A stretch of DNA of 64,000 bases, taken from positions 1-64,000 of the forward strand of contig NZ_SBKQ01000010.1 of assembly GCF_004122145.1 (NCBI RefSeq), written 5' to 3'. Source of the DNA: Flavobacterium piscinae. GTDB lineage: Bacteria; Bacteroidota; Bacteroidia; Flavobacteriales; Flavobacteriaceae. The position numbers were made by a program, and so were the translations under genes. Shown one piece after another: positions 26,245 to 33,730 of the stretch (positions within the stretch are counted from its first letter, which is position 1; the number at the start of each line of letters is the position of its first letter). The notes below the pieces were generated by a model, which worked only from the letters and a program-made list of their open reading frames with translations, was not told where the DNA came from and searched no databases.

Positions 26245-26598
26245 ATGGAAATTCCTACTTCTTATATTTGGTTTTTAAAGTTAAAATTGACAAAGTTTAT
26301 TCCATGGCAATTCGATATTGAATTAAATTTAAACTCTGTCATTAATCAAAGGTTTAAAGAAGAACATAGTTTAAATCGCGAAGTTTTAACTTTTGGAAAA
26401 AGGCAAGATATGGATACATTTGCTGGTTTTGAAATAAAAAATGGTAAAGTTTGTGAAAATGTTGTTGTCTTTCATTTATCATTTCAAAAAAACACATCAG
26501 ATTGGAATATCATTGAAAATGAATATTCAGACTTTTTTGAATTTATTCAAAACAAAGTTTTGCCAGAAATGAAAGAATGTATTAAGGATGAAATTTAA
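26245..26598 (+). CDS. Unrecognised small soluble protein
   Basis: A 117-residue protein with an aromatic N-terminus ('SYIWFLKLKLTKFIPWQFDIE'), a central beta-like stretch ('MDTFAGFEIKNGKVCENVVVFHLSF') and an acidic helical end ('YSDFFEFIQNKVLPEMKE'). No signal peptide. The 'FAGFEI.NGKV...VVFHLSF' rhythm is reminiscent of SMI1/KNR4-like immunity proteins, but the match is not strong enough to name it. It is bracketed by degenerate repeat cores. Confidence 0.6.
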   Translation: MEIPTSYIWFLKLKLTKFIPWQFDIELNLNSVINQRFKEEHSLNREVLTFGKRQDMDTFAGFEIKNGKVCENVVVFHLSFQKNTSDWNIIENEYSDFFEFIQNKVLPEMKECIKDEI

Positions 26599-26611
26599 AT
26601 ACATATAGCTT

Positions 26612-26645
26612 AGCTAGCCTCCCTAAGTTTTCATTGATAGTATCT
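26612..26645 (+). repeat. Degenerate copy of the intergenic core
   Basis: TAGCCTCCCTAAGTTTTCATTGATAGTATC.. follows the core pattern, again 13-15 nt downstream of a stop codon (26598). The promoter part of the composite repeat is absent here. Confidence 0.55.
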
Positions 26646-26698
26646 TTTCAGGGAATTTCTTTTAGCTAAATATATATTTTCACTAACGATTTCATACA

Positions 26699-27088
26699 AT
26701 GAAAAATAAAAAATTAGAAAAATATCATTTTGAAGAAATAGTATTGATACTTTTAATATTAGCCACGGATTTATCAAATTATGATGAAAATAATTTAGAA
26801 TTGTTTGGTGAGGATATTGAAGGTAGAATTGAATCACTATTTACTAAAGAATTTCTTAATTCTCTTGATAAAAAATATGGATTTGATGACAAAATTATAT
26901 TTAAGCTTGAAGAATTGAAGTTAATTGTAATTAATCTATATGAATCGAATTGGATAAAAAAGTTGACATACACCAACATTGAAATTGATAAGATTAAAAT
27001 TAAATCAATAAGTATTTTAAAAGATTTAAAGATATCATATGTAGAACCAGAAAAGTTTGCAGAAAGTCATTTGAATATTGAATGGTAA
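26699..27088 (+). CDS. Unrecognised small helical protein
   Basis: A 129-residue, mostly helical, acidic protein without a signal peptide. Hydrophobic stretches ('EEIVLILLILATDL', 'EELKLIVINLYESNWIKKL') look like amphipathic helices rather than membrane spans. Very AT-rich, with AAA/GAA-heavy codon use. No family recognised. Confidence 0.6.
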   Translation: MKNKKLEKYHFEEIVLILLILATDLSNYDENNLELFGEDIEGRIESLFTKEFLNSLDKKYGFDDKIIFKLEELKLIVINLYESNWIKKLTYTNIEIDKIKIKSISILKDLKISYVEPEKFAESHLNIEW

Positions 27089-27184
27089 TTACCCTTGCTC
27101 TACATTCTAAGATAAAAAGCAAGTAATATTTGATAATTACAATTAATAATGAATTACATTACAAACAATTAATAATTTTATTTT

Positions 27185-27802
27185 TTGAAAAACAAAGGTC
27201 TTTTACTTGCAATAATTCTTTACTTTCTAATCGTAAATACGTCTTACTTTTGGGAAAGTCATCTCGGTCTTTTAGCTTTTCCGTTTTATCTTATCTTAGG
27301 GGTTGTCTATTTGGGATTTATTTTTGTTTTCATTAGAAATATCTACTTTTTGATTAAGGAAAATTTTTCAGAAAAAAAGCGGTTCATTACATGTGGTCTT
27401 TTACTTCTGGTGTTGACCTTAACCTTTTTGAAACCCAAAGGAATATTTGACTTTGAAAGACTTGAGTCTTCTAACATTTTAGAAGCACAAAGCGAAGGAG
27501 CTGCAAATTGCACAACAGTAATAAAATTAAAAAAAGATTACACGTTCAATAAACGGTCTATCTGCTTTGGCGTATCAAAAGTCAAAGGCAATTTTATTTT
27601 TCAAAATGATACCATTTATTTTAAAAATATTCAATTAGGTAAACTTGATACTGAATTTTATTCATTTGCTGTTATTGAGCCAGATGAGTTTAATAAAATG
27701 AATAAACATTTTATCTTGAAATGTTTTAAAAACAAAACAGATTCTACAGGAACAAAATTAAACATCACAAAAATAGAATGGGAATCATTGAAGCATTTAT
27801 AG
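27185..27802 (+). CDS. Unrecognised membrane-anchored protein
   Basis: A 205-residue protein starting at TTG 27185 (no ATG gives the full N-terminus; TTG-AAA-AAC reads MKN..). It has three hydrophobic segments in the first 90 residues ('LLLAIILYFLIVNTSYF', 'LLAFPFYLILGVVYLGFIFVF', 'FITCGLLLLVLTLTFL') and then a soluble beta-rich domain ('CTTVIKLKKDYTFNKRSICFG', 'VKGNFIFQNDTIYFKNIQLG') likely outside the cytoplasm. Similar small proteins are common in Flavobacterium accessory regions. Function unknown. A full composite repeat starts 4 nt after its stop codon. Confidence 0.65.
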   Translation: MKNKGLLLAIILYFLIVNTSYFWESHLGLLAFPFYLILGVVYLGFIFVFIRNIYFLIKENFSEKKRFITCGLLLLVLTLTFLKPKGIFDFERLESSNILEAQSEGAANCTTVIKLKKDYTFNKRSICFGVSKVKGNFIFQNDTIYFKNIQLGKLDTEFYSFAVIEPDEFNKMNKHFILKCFKNKTDSTGTKLNITKIEWESLKHL

Positions 27803-27805
27803 AAA

Positions 27806-27935
27806 CCCGCTCACCTAAGTCTTATATGATAGCACGTGCTCTGCGAAAATCGTTTTTTAATAAGAAATACAGCTTTTAATTTTTGTGAGCAATTGAAAAA
27901 GTTTTATAGATTTATTTATATTTACAAATCAGTAC
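27806..27935 (+). repeat. Composite intergenic repeat (core + palindrome + promoter)
   Basis: Core at 27806-27841 (CCCGCTCACCTAAGTCTT..TGATAGCACGTGCTC), then CTGCGAA, an AT-rich linker, GTGAGCAATTG, and AAAAAGTTTTATAGATTTA with a -7-like box at 27907-27914. The spacing from a TTTG at the linker's end to TATAGATTT is 19 nt, as in -33/-7 promoters. Confidence 0.8.
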
Positions 27936-27952
27936 AAATTTTATAGAAAAAC

Positions 27953-28345
27953 ATGATGAAGTACTATTTAACTTTTTTTACTATTATTTCATTTACTTTT
28001 TCAACATTTTGTCAAACAAAAGAATTTATTAAAATTAAACTTGTAGATTTTTCGAGTGTTGAATTACCCCCAAAGTGTGGACGTGAACCATTCGGTGTAG
28101 CATTAAAATTTGAACTGCTTGAAAATTTAGATTCAACGAATAAGGGAGAAAATATTTTAATTATAATTACATGCCCTATTGAGATTGGAGTGGAAAATTA
28201 TAAAGATAATAGTCACTTTAAATTTTCAAGATACACAGACAAAGAAGAAATTAAAATGCTTGAAAAGGATTGGAATGTTTGGAGCGTTTATGAAAATGAA
28301 AATCTACCGACTTATTGGGCTGATCAAATTGAAAAAATAGAATGA
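27953..28345 (+). CDS. Unrecognised small secreted protein
   Basis: A 130-residue exported protein (start ATG 27953 or 27956) with signal peptide 'MMKYYLTFFTIISFTFSTFCQ'. The mature part has a Cys-containing stretch ('VELPPKCGREPFGVALKFELL') and a beta-like 'NILIIITCPIEIG' segment. No family recognised. Confidence 0.65.
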   Translation: MMKYYLTFFTIISFTFSTFCQTKEFIKIKLVDFSSVELPPKCGREPFGVALKFELLENLDSTNKGENILIIITCPIEIGVENYKDNSHFKFSRYTDKEEIKMLEKDWNVWSVYENENLPTYWADQIEKIE

Positions 28346-28354
28346 AATTTCAAT

Positions 28355-28410
28355 CGTGCTTAATTAAGTCTTCTTTAATGGCAGCTAGGCTCTCCTAAGT
28401 CTTCTTTAAA
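28355..28410 (+). repeat. Two tandem degenerate intergenic cores
   Basis: CGTGCTTAATTAAGTCTTCTTT.. (28355-28385) is followed directly by TAGGCTCTCCTAAGTCTTCTTT.. (28386-28410). They share AAGTCTTCTTT. The palindrome and promoter parts are lost. Confidence 0.65.
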
Positions 28411-28450
28411 TAAAACTTACAAAGTTCTGACCTAAAAACATAACACTGAT

Positions 28451-28948
28451 ATGAGAAAAACGTTAATTATAATTACGATGTCTTTAAGTTATGTATTGAT
28501 TTTCTGTTCTGAAAAGAAAACTGAAAGCAAAAAAGAGATTATAAAAATTGAAACGCCTGAATATGTAAAAATGAATAAAAACAGTAAACTAACAGATAGT
28601 TTATTGAATGTAGCCATTAGTAAAGGCGATGAAAAAGTCTATAATACGGTAGCCGGAAATTTTATTTTAGATGCTAATTATGAAGGATTGTTATATTATT
28701 CATTAATGATGGCAAATAAGTATAATTCTCCTGAAGCACATTATCATATCTTCTTAATTTTGAGTAATCCAAACAATGGTCAACCGTTTGAACAACTGGA
28801 TGATAAAACTAAGAACTTAGCTCTTTATCACTTGGTCAAATCAGATGAATTAGGTTATGAAAGTGCAAAGTATTCTATAAAAGAAGTATTTGGAAATGAT
28901 GAAGTTAACCAAAAGTCTGATTTCTATTTAAAGAAATATAATAATTGA
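28451..28948 (+). CDS. Unrecognised lipoprotein with Sel1-like flavour
   Basis: A 165-residue protein with a signal peptide and possible lipobox ('LSYVLIFCSEKK'). The mature part is helical; 'GLLYYSLMMANKYNSPEAHYHIFLIL' and 'LALYHLVKSDELGYESAKYSIKEVFG' resemble Sel1/TPR-type helical pairs ('A.Y.L.KS.ELG...A'), suggesting a protein-binding periplasmic repeat fold. Specific function unknown. Confidence 0.65.
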   Translation: MRKTLIIITMSLSYVLIFCSEKKTESKKEIIKIETPEYVKMNKNSKLTDSLLNVAISKGDEKVYNTVAGNFILDANYEGLLYYSLMMANKYNSPEAHYHIFLILSNPNNGQPFEQLDDKTKNLALYHLVKSDELGYESAKYSIKEVFGNDEVNQKSDFYLKKYNN

Positions 28949-29008
28949 AATGTTGTAATGGGTTGACGAATAAATGCTTGCTTAATTAAAAAAATAATTT
29001 AACTACAC

Positions 29009-29542
29009 TTGAAAAGAGATTTTATCATAGTACTTCTAATTCTGATTACCTTTTCGAGTTGTTATCAATCGAAAAAGGAGAAAATAGATAAAACAAGCGA
29101 TTATCAATACGTTGATGAAAGAGCTGTTATATTGAAAGATTCGTGGTATTATGATTGGTTAAAAAAAATATATGGTTATGTACCATGGCAACCAACAGAG
29201 GAAGATTTGAAACTTACTCAAACTATTTTAGAGCATGCGATAGAAAATTATGAGTTTGACTTTATCAAGAAACCAATTAAATCAAATATTGAAAAATACT
29301 TCCGACAATATATTCCATTTCTCAATGAAAAAGGGGAAAAAGCTATTGAAATAAATGCATTTTGTGAGCTTTTAAAAATTCCTCCTAAAGAAGAATTAGC
29401 TAAAAAAGGAGTTACTGAATGGAATGAAATAGATTGGAAAAACTATTACGTTCAAGTAGATGACGGAGGCCTTTGTTATTGGCGAATAAAAATAAATATT
29501 GATAAAATGAGTTATGAATCGGTAATGGTAAATGGGTTTTAG
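29009..29542 (+). CDS. Unrecognised lipoprotein
   Basis: A 177-residue predicted lipoprotein starting at TTG 29009 (TTG-AAA-AGA) with signal 'MKRDFIIVLLILITFSSC'. The mature domain is rich in Trp and Tyr ('WYYDWLKKIYGYVPWQPTEED', 'EWNEIDWKNYYVQVDDGG') and ends in a beta-like 'CYWRIKINIDKMSYESVMVNG'. No family recognised. It is co-directional with its neighbours and lies upstream of the RAYT element. Confidence 0.65.
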   Translation: MKRDFIIVLLILITFSSCYQSKKEKIDKTSDYQYVDERAVILKDSWYYDWLKKIYGYVPWQPTEEDLKLTQTILEHAIENYEFDFIKKPIKSNIEKYFRQYIPFLNEKGEKAIEINAFCELLKIPPKEELAKKGVTEWNEIDWKNYYVQVDDGGLCYWRIKINIDKMSYESVMVNGF

Positions 29543-29567
29543 GTTATCAAGGTTCAATAAGTATTCT

Positions 29568-29626
29568 TTTATAGCACCTACTCTACAAATAGCAATTTTC
29601 AACCCGCTCACCTAAGTCTTCTGTGA
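29568..29626 (+). repeat. Composite repeat remnants abutting the RAYT element
   Basis: Two overlapping partial copies occur: TTATAGCACCTACTC..CAAATAGCAATTTTCAA (about 29571-29602) and then the core CCCGCTCACCTAAGTCTTCTG.. (from 29603), which runs into the left palindrome of the RAYT unit. Confidence 0.65.
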
Positions 29627-30359
29627 TAGCACATGCTCTGCGAATGTCTGTGACTTCGCAGCAAAATACTTCCTATTTTAATACAAATCATAACGCTGCA
29701 CATTGTTTACATTCATCACATCAACAATCGGATTATCTGCTTTTTCAATAATAACCAAACCAACATTATGCACATAATTAGAAGCACTTGAATACAAATA
29801 ATGTGACGCTTTTTCAACTAATCCAGCTCGAACCGGATTCAAATGAATATAATCTAATTTTGACCACATAAACAGATTGGTATAAATTTCTTCCGGATGA
29901 TTGCCATATTGCCAAAATTGAAATACTTTATTTCTGGAATGGCTTTCAGTTGCCAATCGAAAACGTTCTAACATCCATTCTTTTCTGCTTTCCGGTTCAG
30001 ATTGTATTTTGCTTAAAATTGTTTTGGCTGTAAACTTCTTAAAATCACGAATTAAATCAGATAACTTTCCATCACCAGATTGAACAACCATATGAATGTG
30101 ATTGCTCATGATCACATAGCCATACAAAACCATAGCTTTATTTTTGATACAATAATCCAAAGAAGCAATGACTTCGTCTCGGTATATTTTTCTTGAAAAC
30201 ACGTCAATCCAATCTACCACCGTAAGGGTAATAAAATGCGGTAGTTTTTGATCTCTAATGACATAACCTTCTTCCATATTCATTTATTTAATCAAATATA
30301 ATAAAAATTGGAATTGTATATTTGCTGCGAAGTCACAGACATTCGCAGAGCGTGTGCTA
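29627..30359. mobile_element. RAYT unit: REP-associated transposase flanked by inverted REP-like palindromes
   Basis: The left (29627-29665) and right (30321-30359) ends are inverted copies, 38 of 39 bases identical. Each contains an imperfect palindrome CTGCGAA-10 nt-TTCGCAG (left at 29638-29661), which would fold in single-stranded DNA. Between them lies one HUH transposase gene. The TAGCAC(A/G)TGCTCTGCGAA part also occurs in composite repeats elsewhere in the block (25626, 27831), so those may derive from this element's recognition sequence. Confidence 0.75.
29678..30283 (-). CDS. REP-associated tyrosine transposase (RAYT, Y1_Tnp family)
   Basis: This 201-residue single-strand DNA nuclease of the IS200-like HUH superfamily shows the metal-binding HUH motif 'VIMSNHIHMVV' (His-x-His) and the catalytic Tyr in 'WSKLDYIHLNPVRAGLV'. 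'WQYGNHPEEIYT' and 'YLYSSASNYV' are also typical of the family. Such enzymes are normally single-copy domesticated transposases that act on short palindromic REP sequences. Flanking palindromes are present, and the gene is oriented against the surrounding genes. It appears intact. Confidence 0.88.
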   Translation of the reverse strand: MNMEEGYVIRDQKLPHFITLTVVDWIDVFSRKIYRDEVIASLDYCIKNKAMVLYGYVIMSNHIHMVVQSGDGKLSDLIRDFKKFTAKTILSKIQSEPESRKEWMLERFRLATESHSRNKVFQFWQYGNHPEEIYTNLFMWSKLDYIHLNPVRAGLVEKASHYLYSSASNYVHNVGLVIIEKADNPIVDVMNVNNVQRYDLY

Positions 30360-30415
30360 ACTTTGGATATGGAAGACATTCGCATAGAATCGTGCAAACT
30401 TCGGATAGCAAATTT

Positions 30416-30495
30416 TTAGGTTTTATCAGGAAAAGCTTGGTTTAATATTAAAAATTTAAAAAAAGTTGATTAAGTTTGAAGATATTTATTAGTTA
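30416..30495 (+). repeat. Promoter-bearing intergenic repeat, type A copy 2
   Basis: Homologous to 24556-24640 (TTAGG..TATCAGGAAAAGC..GGTTTAATATTA..AAAAAAAGTTG). Its -7 box is TAAGTTTG at 30471-30478, 36 nt before the next ATG. Confidence 0.65.
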
Positions 30496-30513
30496 CTAAA
30501 CAATTGAAAACTC

Positions 30514-31227
30514 ATGAAATATTGTTCTTTAATCTTTTTTCTGATTCTTTTCTCATGTTCTAGAGAAGACAACTCTCATACTTTAATTAATACAAGATTG
30601 GATAGAATAACAACAAAAGATTCAAGCGGAAATATTCTAAATGTAATTGACTATGAATATGATATAAATGATTTAAAGATAATCACTGAAACTAATTCAA
30701 ATGGAGAAATTTTCACAAGCACTTTGAATTACAATAGTGAAGGAAAGGTTACTTCAATTACATATAGTAACGGTACGGAAATTTTTTATTCATATGGTTT
30801 CTTTGATGATAACTTAATTGGTAGTGAAATCAAGGTAAATGGAACAATTATTAAACATCGTTATTATTATGACCAAATGCAATTAATATCAGACAAAATA
30901 TACGAAAATGATATTTTAATTTGTGAAATAAATTATACTTATGATGGATTTACAATTAATGTTTCTAATAATTGTACTTCGGAAAACTTTATTATCGAAC
31001 AAGACGGCACTTCTATAAGTCCGTTAGCAAGTGCTTATGATTATCAACTTCTAAATATAAACAATTTAGGTTCTAGAAATTTCAAATCTATTTTAAATGT
31101 TAATACAAATCAATTTACCACTTATGTTTATGATGAATATAACGAAAGAAATCTTGTTCTTAATAAGAGAATGTATATTAATGGAGAATTGATAAATATA
31201 ATAATTTATGATTATGATTTACGTTAA
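30514..31227 (+). CDS. Lipoprotein with YD-repeat-like strands
   Basis: A 237-residue lipoprotein: signal 'MKYCSLIFFLILFSC' with lipidated Cys15. The mature part repeats a strand pattern like RHS/YD proteins: 'NVIDYEYDINDLKIITETNSNG', 'STLNYNSEGKVTSITYSNG', 'IFYSYGFFDDNLIGSEI', 'HRYYYDQMQLISDKIYEN'. Short proteins of this form are frequent in Bacteroidetes and probably fold as beta-sheets on the outer membrane. No enzymatic motif. Confidence 0.7.
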   Translation: MKYCSLIFFLILFSCSREDNSHTLINTRLDRITTKDSSGNILNVIDYEYDINDLKIITETNSNGEIFTSTLNYNSEGKVTSITYSNGTEIFYSYGFFDDNLIGSEIKVNGTIIKHRYYYDQMQLISDKIYENDILICEINYTYDGFTINVSNNCTSENFIIEQDGTSISPLASAYDYQLLNINNLGSRNFKSILNVNTNQFTTYVYDEYNERNLVLNKRMYINGELINIIIYDYDLR

Positions 31228-31258
31228 AATTAAGTTGATTAAACAAAATCATTTGGCA

Positions 31259-31430
31259 TCCGCTACACCAAGTCTTAATTTATCGCACACTGATCTTTAA
31301 AACCCCGCTCCCCTAAGTCTTCTTAGATAGCACGTGCTCATCAAATAGCAATTTCTCAATACGTATTACAACTTTTAATTTTATGAGCAATTGAAAAAGT
31401 GGTGTAGATTTGGGGATTTTCTTAGTTGTA
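31259..31430 (+). repeat. Composite intergenic repeat with duplicated core
   Basis: A diverged core (31259-31291) is followed by an almost consensus one (31303-31339: CCCCGCTCCCCTAAGTCTTC..GATAGCACGTGCTC). Then come CAAATAGCAATTTCTCAATACGTATT, a linker, TGAGCAATTG and AAAAAGTGGTGTAGATTTG; the -7 box TAGATTTG is at 31405-31412. The copy at 31917-32045 is nearly identical over 120 nt. Confidence 0.85.
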
Positions 31431-31443
31431 TACTAGATTAAAT

Positions 31444-31911
31444 ATGATTTTACTTTTTAAAAGATCAATTTTTCCATTTCTATTATTATCAACAGGATTA
31501 GTTGGTTTATATCTATTGAGTTTTACAAATTGGTTTCAAATACATAAAATATGGATTCTTGAGGATTTTCAACTTTATATTATTTTTTCTGCATGGTTAA
31601 TTAGTAGTTGTTATTATTTTTACGAAGTTCAGAAAAAAACTTTATTTGAACAGTCATTTGTTATAATTCCTTCTGAAACAGTAATTGAAGAAAAAGATGA
31701 ACGAATTAAATTATTAATAAATGAATTTAATTTTGATAAGTTTGAAGATGAATATGGAATTATTTATTCCCGAGAATCAATGAATGGGTCAAGGCAAAAT
31801 TTAGTGATAGATTTTAATGAATCAGAATATATAATCTATGTTAATCTAAATTGGCTTGATTACCTTGCAGGAAGAGATATTTTAAAACAATTTGAAAAGA
31901 GACTTAAATAG
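31444..31911 (+). CDS. Unrecognised membrane protein
   Basis: A 155-residue protein starting at ATG 31444. Two transmembrane segments ('FPFLLLSTGLVGLYLLSF', 'LYIIFSAWLISSCYYFY') are followed by a soluble, acidic C-terminal domain ('FDKFEDEYGIIYSRESMN', 'NLVIDFNESEYIIYVNLNWLDYL'). No family recognised. A near-identical composite repeat precedes and follows the gene. Confidence 0.65.
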   Translation: MILLFKRSIFPFLLLSTGLVGLYLLSFTNWFQIHKIWILEDFQLYIIFSAWLISSCYYFYEVQKKTLFEQSFVIIPSETVIEEKDERIKLLINEFNFDKFEDEYGIIYSRESMNGSRQNLVIDFNESEYIIYVNLNWLDYLAGRDILKQFEKRLK

Positions 31912-31916
31912 CAACT

Positions 31917-32045
31917 ACCCCACTCCCCTAAGTCTTCTTTGATAGCACGTGCTCAACAAATAGCAATTTCTCAATACGTATTACAGCTTTTAATTTTTAT
32001 GAGCAATTGAAAAAGTTGTGTAGATTTGAGTAAATTTATTATTTA
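31917..32045 (+). repeat. Composite intergenic repeat, best-preserved copy
   Basis: Core 31917-31954, palindromes AGCACGTGCT and AATACGTATT, an imperfect stem CAATTTCTCA (31964-31973) / TGAGCAATTG (32000-32009), and the promoter end with TAGATTTG at 32021-32028. It begins 5 nt after the upstream stop codon. Confidence 0.85.
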
Positions 32046-32101
32046 TAAATAATTCTATATCAGAAACAAAAATTTAAAGCAATTTTAATCAACACCAACG
32101 A

Positions 32102-32263
32102 ATGAAAAAACTAATTTTAGCAATTGGAGTATTAATTGGAATAACGAATATTTCCTGTTCAAAAAATGATGATAAAATTAATTGTTCTCAATTAAACATT
32201 CAATCTGCAGAAGACTTGACTTGTGAAGAAATTGCTCAACAATTTGATTGTAGTTGTGATTAA
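32102..32263 (+). CDS. Small cysteine-rich lipoprotein, 53 aa
   Basis: A short gene with a clear lipoprotein signal ('MKKLILAIGVLIGITNISC', lipidated Cys19). The 34-residue mature part has four more cysteines ('NCSQLN', 'LTCEEI', 'DCSCD'), suggesting two disulfides or metal binding. It follows a composite repeat promoter and lies 19 nt before the beta-barrel gene, so the two are probably co-transcribed. Function unknown. Confidence 0.7.
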   Translation: MKKLILAIGVLIGITNISCSKNDDKINCSQLNIQSAEDLTCEEIAQQFDCSCD

Positions 32264-32282
32264 ATAAATAATTTATAAAATT

Positions 32283-32873
32283 ATGAGATTAAAATTAATA
32301 ACGATATTATTATTATTTTTTACAATTACATTATTATCACAAGATTCAAAATTTAGTGTTGAAGCTAATTTCCCAATTCCTATTGGAGATAACTTTCTTG
32401 GAAAAAATTATAACGGAATTTTTGATGTTGGTGCTAAATATAAATTTTTAAATCATAAAACAATTGATATTGGGGCTTCTGTAAATTTTGGTTATTTTCA
32501 GAATACAAAATCCGGTGCAACTAACGTAAACCAGCTTTTTGACGTTAAGATTTTTCCAATACAACCTCGAATTTTTATGGAATTCAATATCCCAAGTTTA
32601 GAAAAATTTCACCCTCACGTTGGAATAGGATATTCTATATTAATTTATGACGCAAAATGGAAAGAAAATACGAATGCTGATTTACCTGCGGATATTGACG
32701 ATAATGAGAATGGTTTAAATTTTAATATAGGATTATCCTATGATTTAACTCGCAAATTATTCATACAAGCACACTATGACTTTATAAAGGTTGGAGTTGA
32801 AGACGGAATTCCTGATAAAAGTTATAATACGAATATTAACATTCTTAAAATTGGAATTGGATATCGAATTTAA
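32283..32873 (+). CDS. Outer-membrane beta-barrel protein
   Basis: A 196-residue exported protein with signal peptide 'MRLKLITILLLFFTITLLSQ'. Alternating strands ('FDVGAKYKFLNHKTIDIGASVNFGYF', 'FHPHVGIGYSILIYDAKW', 'LNFNIGLSYDLTRKLFIQAHYDFI') and a terminal aromatic-containing strand ('NILKIGIGYRI') fit an eight-stranded OmpA/OmpX-like porin-family barrel. It is probably co-transcribed with the small Cys-rich lipoprotein. Role unknown. Confidence 0.75.
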   Translation: MRLKLITILLLFFTITLLSQDSKFSVEANFPIPIGDNFLGKNYNGIFDVGAKYKFLNHKTIDIGASVNFGYFQNTKSGATNVNQLFDVKIFPIQPRIFMEFNIPSLEKFHPHVGIGYSILIYDAKWKENTNADLPADIDDNENGLNFNIGLSYDLTRKLFIQAHYDFIKVGVEDGIPDKSYNTNINILKIGIGYRI

Positions 32874-32970
32874 AAAAAAATACACTGCCTCTGCCCTTAG
32901 TAAGGATAGGATATCTCACTAGAAATAATGATTTTTTTTATCTGCTATAAGGCTATAAACTTTTTTAGTA

Positions 32971-32993
32971 GTTGAAAAAGTTGTGTAGATTTG
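32971..32993 (+). promoter_or_regulatory. Promoter portion of the composite repeat
   Basis: GTTGAAAAAGTTGTGTAGATTTG repeats the promoter end of the other intergenic elements exactly; the -7 box TAGATTTG is 32986-32993. It means an apparent TTG start at 32991 cannot be used and the ATG at 33039 is the start. Confidence 0.75.
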
Positions 32994-33038
32994 GGGAAAA
33001 TCGTAGATATTGAACCAAAAGTAAAACCAATCAAAAAA

Positions 33039-33701
33039 ATGAACGAGTTACAATTAACAGGCGGAGCAAGAATTGGAATGGCGAATGCTACATTTCCATT
33101 GGCCACTTTAAAAGTGAATAAAGATAGATTGGAATTAAATGCTTCAATTGTTGGAAATTTGATTTTTCAAGCTTCTGACATTGTTTCAATTGAACCGTAT
33201 GTTATGATTCCGTTATTGGGACAAGGAATAAAAATTAATCATAACGTTGCCAACTACAATGAGCGAGTGATTTTTTGGACATTTAAAGACCCGAGTGCTG
33301 TGGTTCAACAAATCAAAGCAACAGGATTTTTAAGTAATCAAAATGCAACTGAACAACAAATAGACAGAACAATCATTGAAAAACAGGCAAAAGGAGGTTT
33401 TCCCATCAAAAAAGGTTTTGCCATTGGAGCAATAGTGGTTTGGAACGCACTTTTCTTAACTGATTTTATTACGTTCTTTCTGGGTAAAACAGATAAATTT
33501 CCGATTGGATATGGAATTTTAACAGCTATTGGACTTTTATTTCTAACGGCTCTTTTGAGCTTACTTTCTGCAGATTTTAGACGACTGATTTTAAAAGAAG
33601 GGAAAACAGTACATGACATCAAAAAATTTGCAATTTTTGCTTTGATAATAAGCGGTTTTATGCTGCTGCAATTTGGAATAATTACAAAATTTATGGATTA
33701 A
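33039..33701 (+). CDS. Unrecognised membrane protein
   Basis: A 220-residue protein. The N-terminal 110 residues are soluble and beta-like ('LQLTGGARIGMANATFPLATLKV', 'DIVSIEPYVMIPLLGQGIKI', 'VIFWTFKDPSAVVQQIKATG'). Three hydrophobic segments follow ('FAIGAIVVWNALFLTDFITFF', 'YGILTAIGLLFLTALLSLL', 'FAIFALIISGFMLLQFGII'). The soluble part resembles PH-like bacterial domains that are fused to membrane segments, but I am not sure. Start chosen downstream of the promoter. Confidence 0.65.
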   Translation: MNELQLTGGARIGMANATFPLATLKVNKDRLELNASIVGNLIFQASDIVSIEPYVMIPLLGQGIKINHNVANYNERVIFWTFKDPSAVVQQIKATGFLSNQNATEQQIDRTIIEKQAKGGFPIKKGFAIGAIVVWNALFLTDFITFFLGKTDKFPIGYGILTAIGLLFLTALLSLLSADFRRLILKEGKTVHDIKKFAIFALIISGFMLLQFGIITKFMD

Positions 33702-33730
33702 TTTCACGAATTAAGATTGCATAAGAATCA

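Noticed and set aside
27130..27336. Plus-strand frame of 68 codons overlapping the membrane protein gene
   Set aside because: It is out of frame with the gene at 27185, whose signal/membrane segments and length are more convincing.
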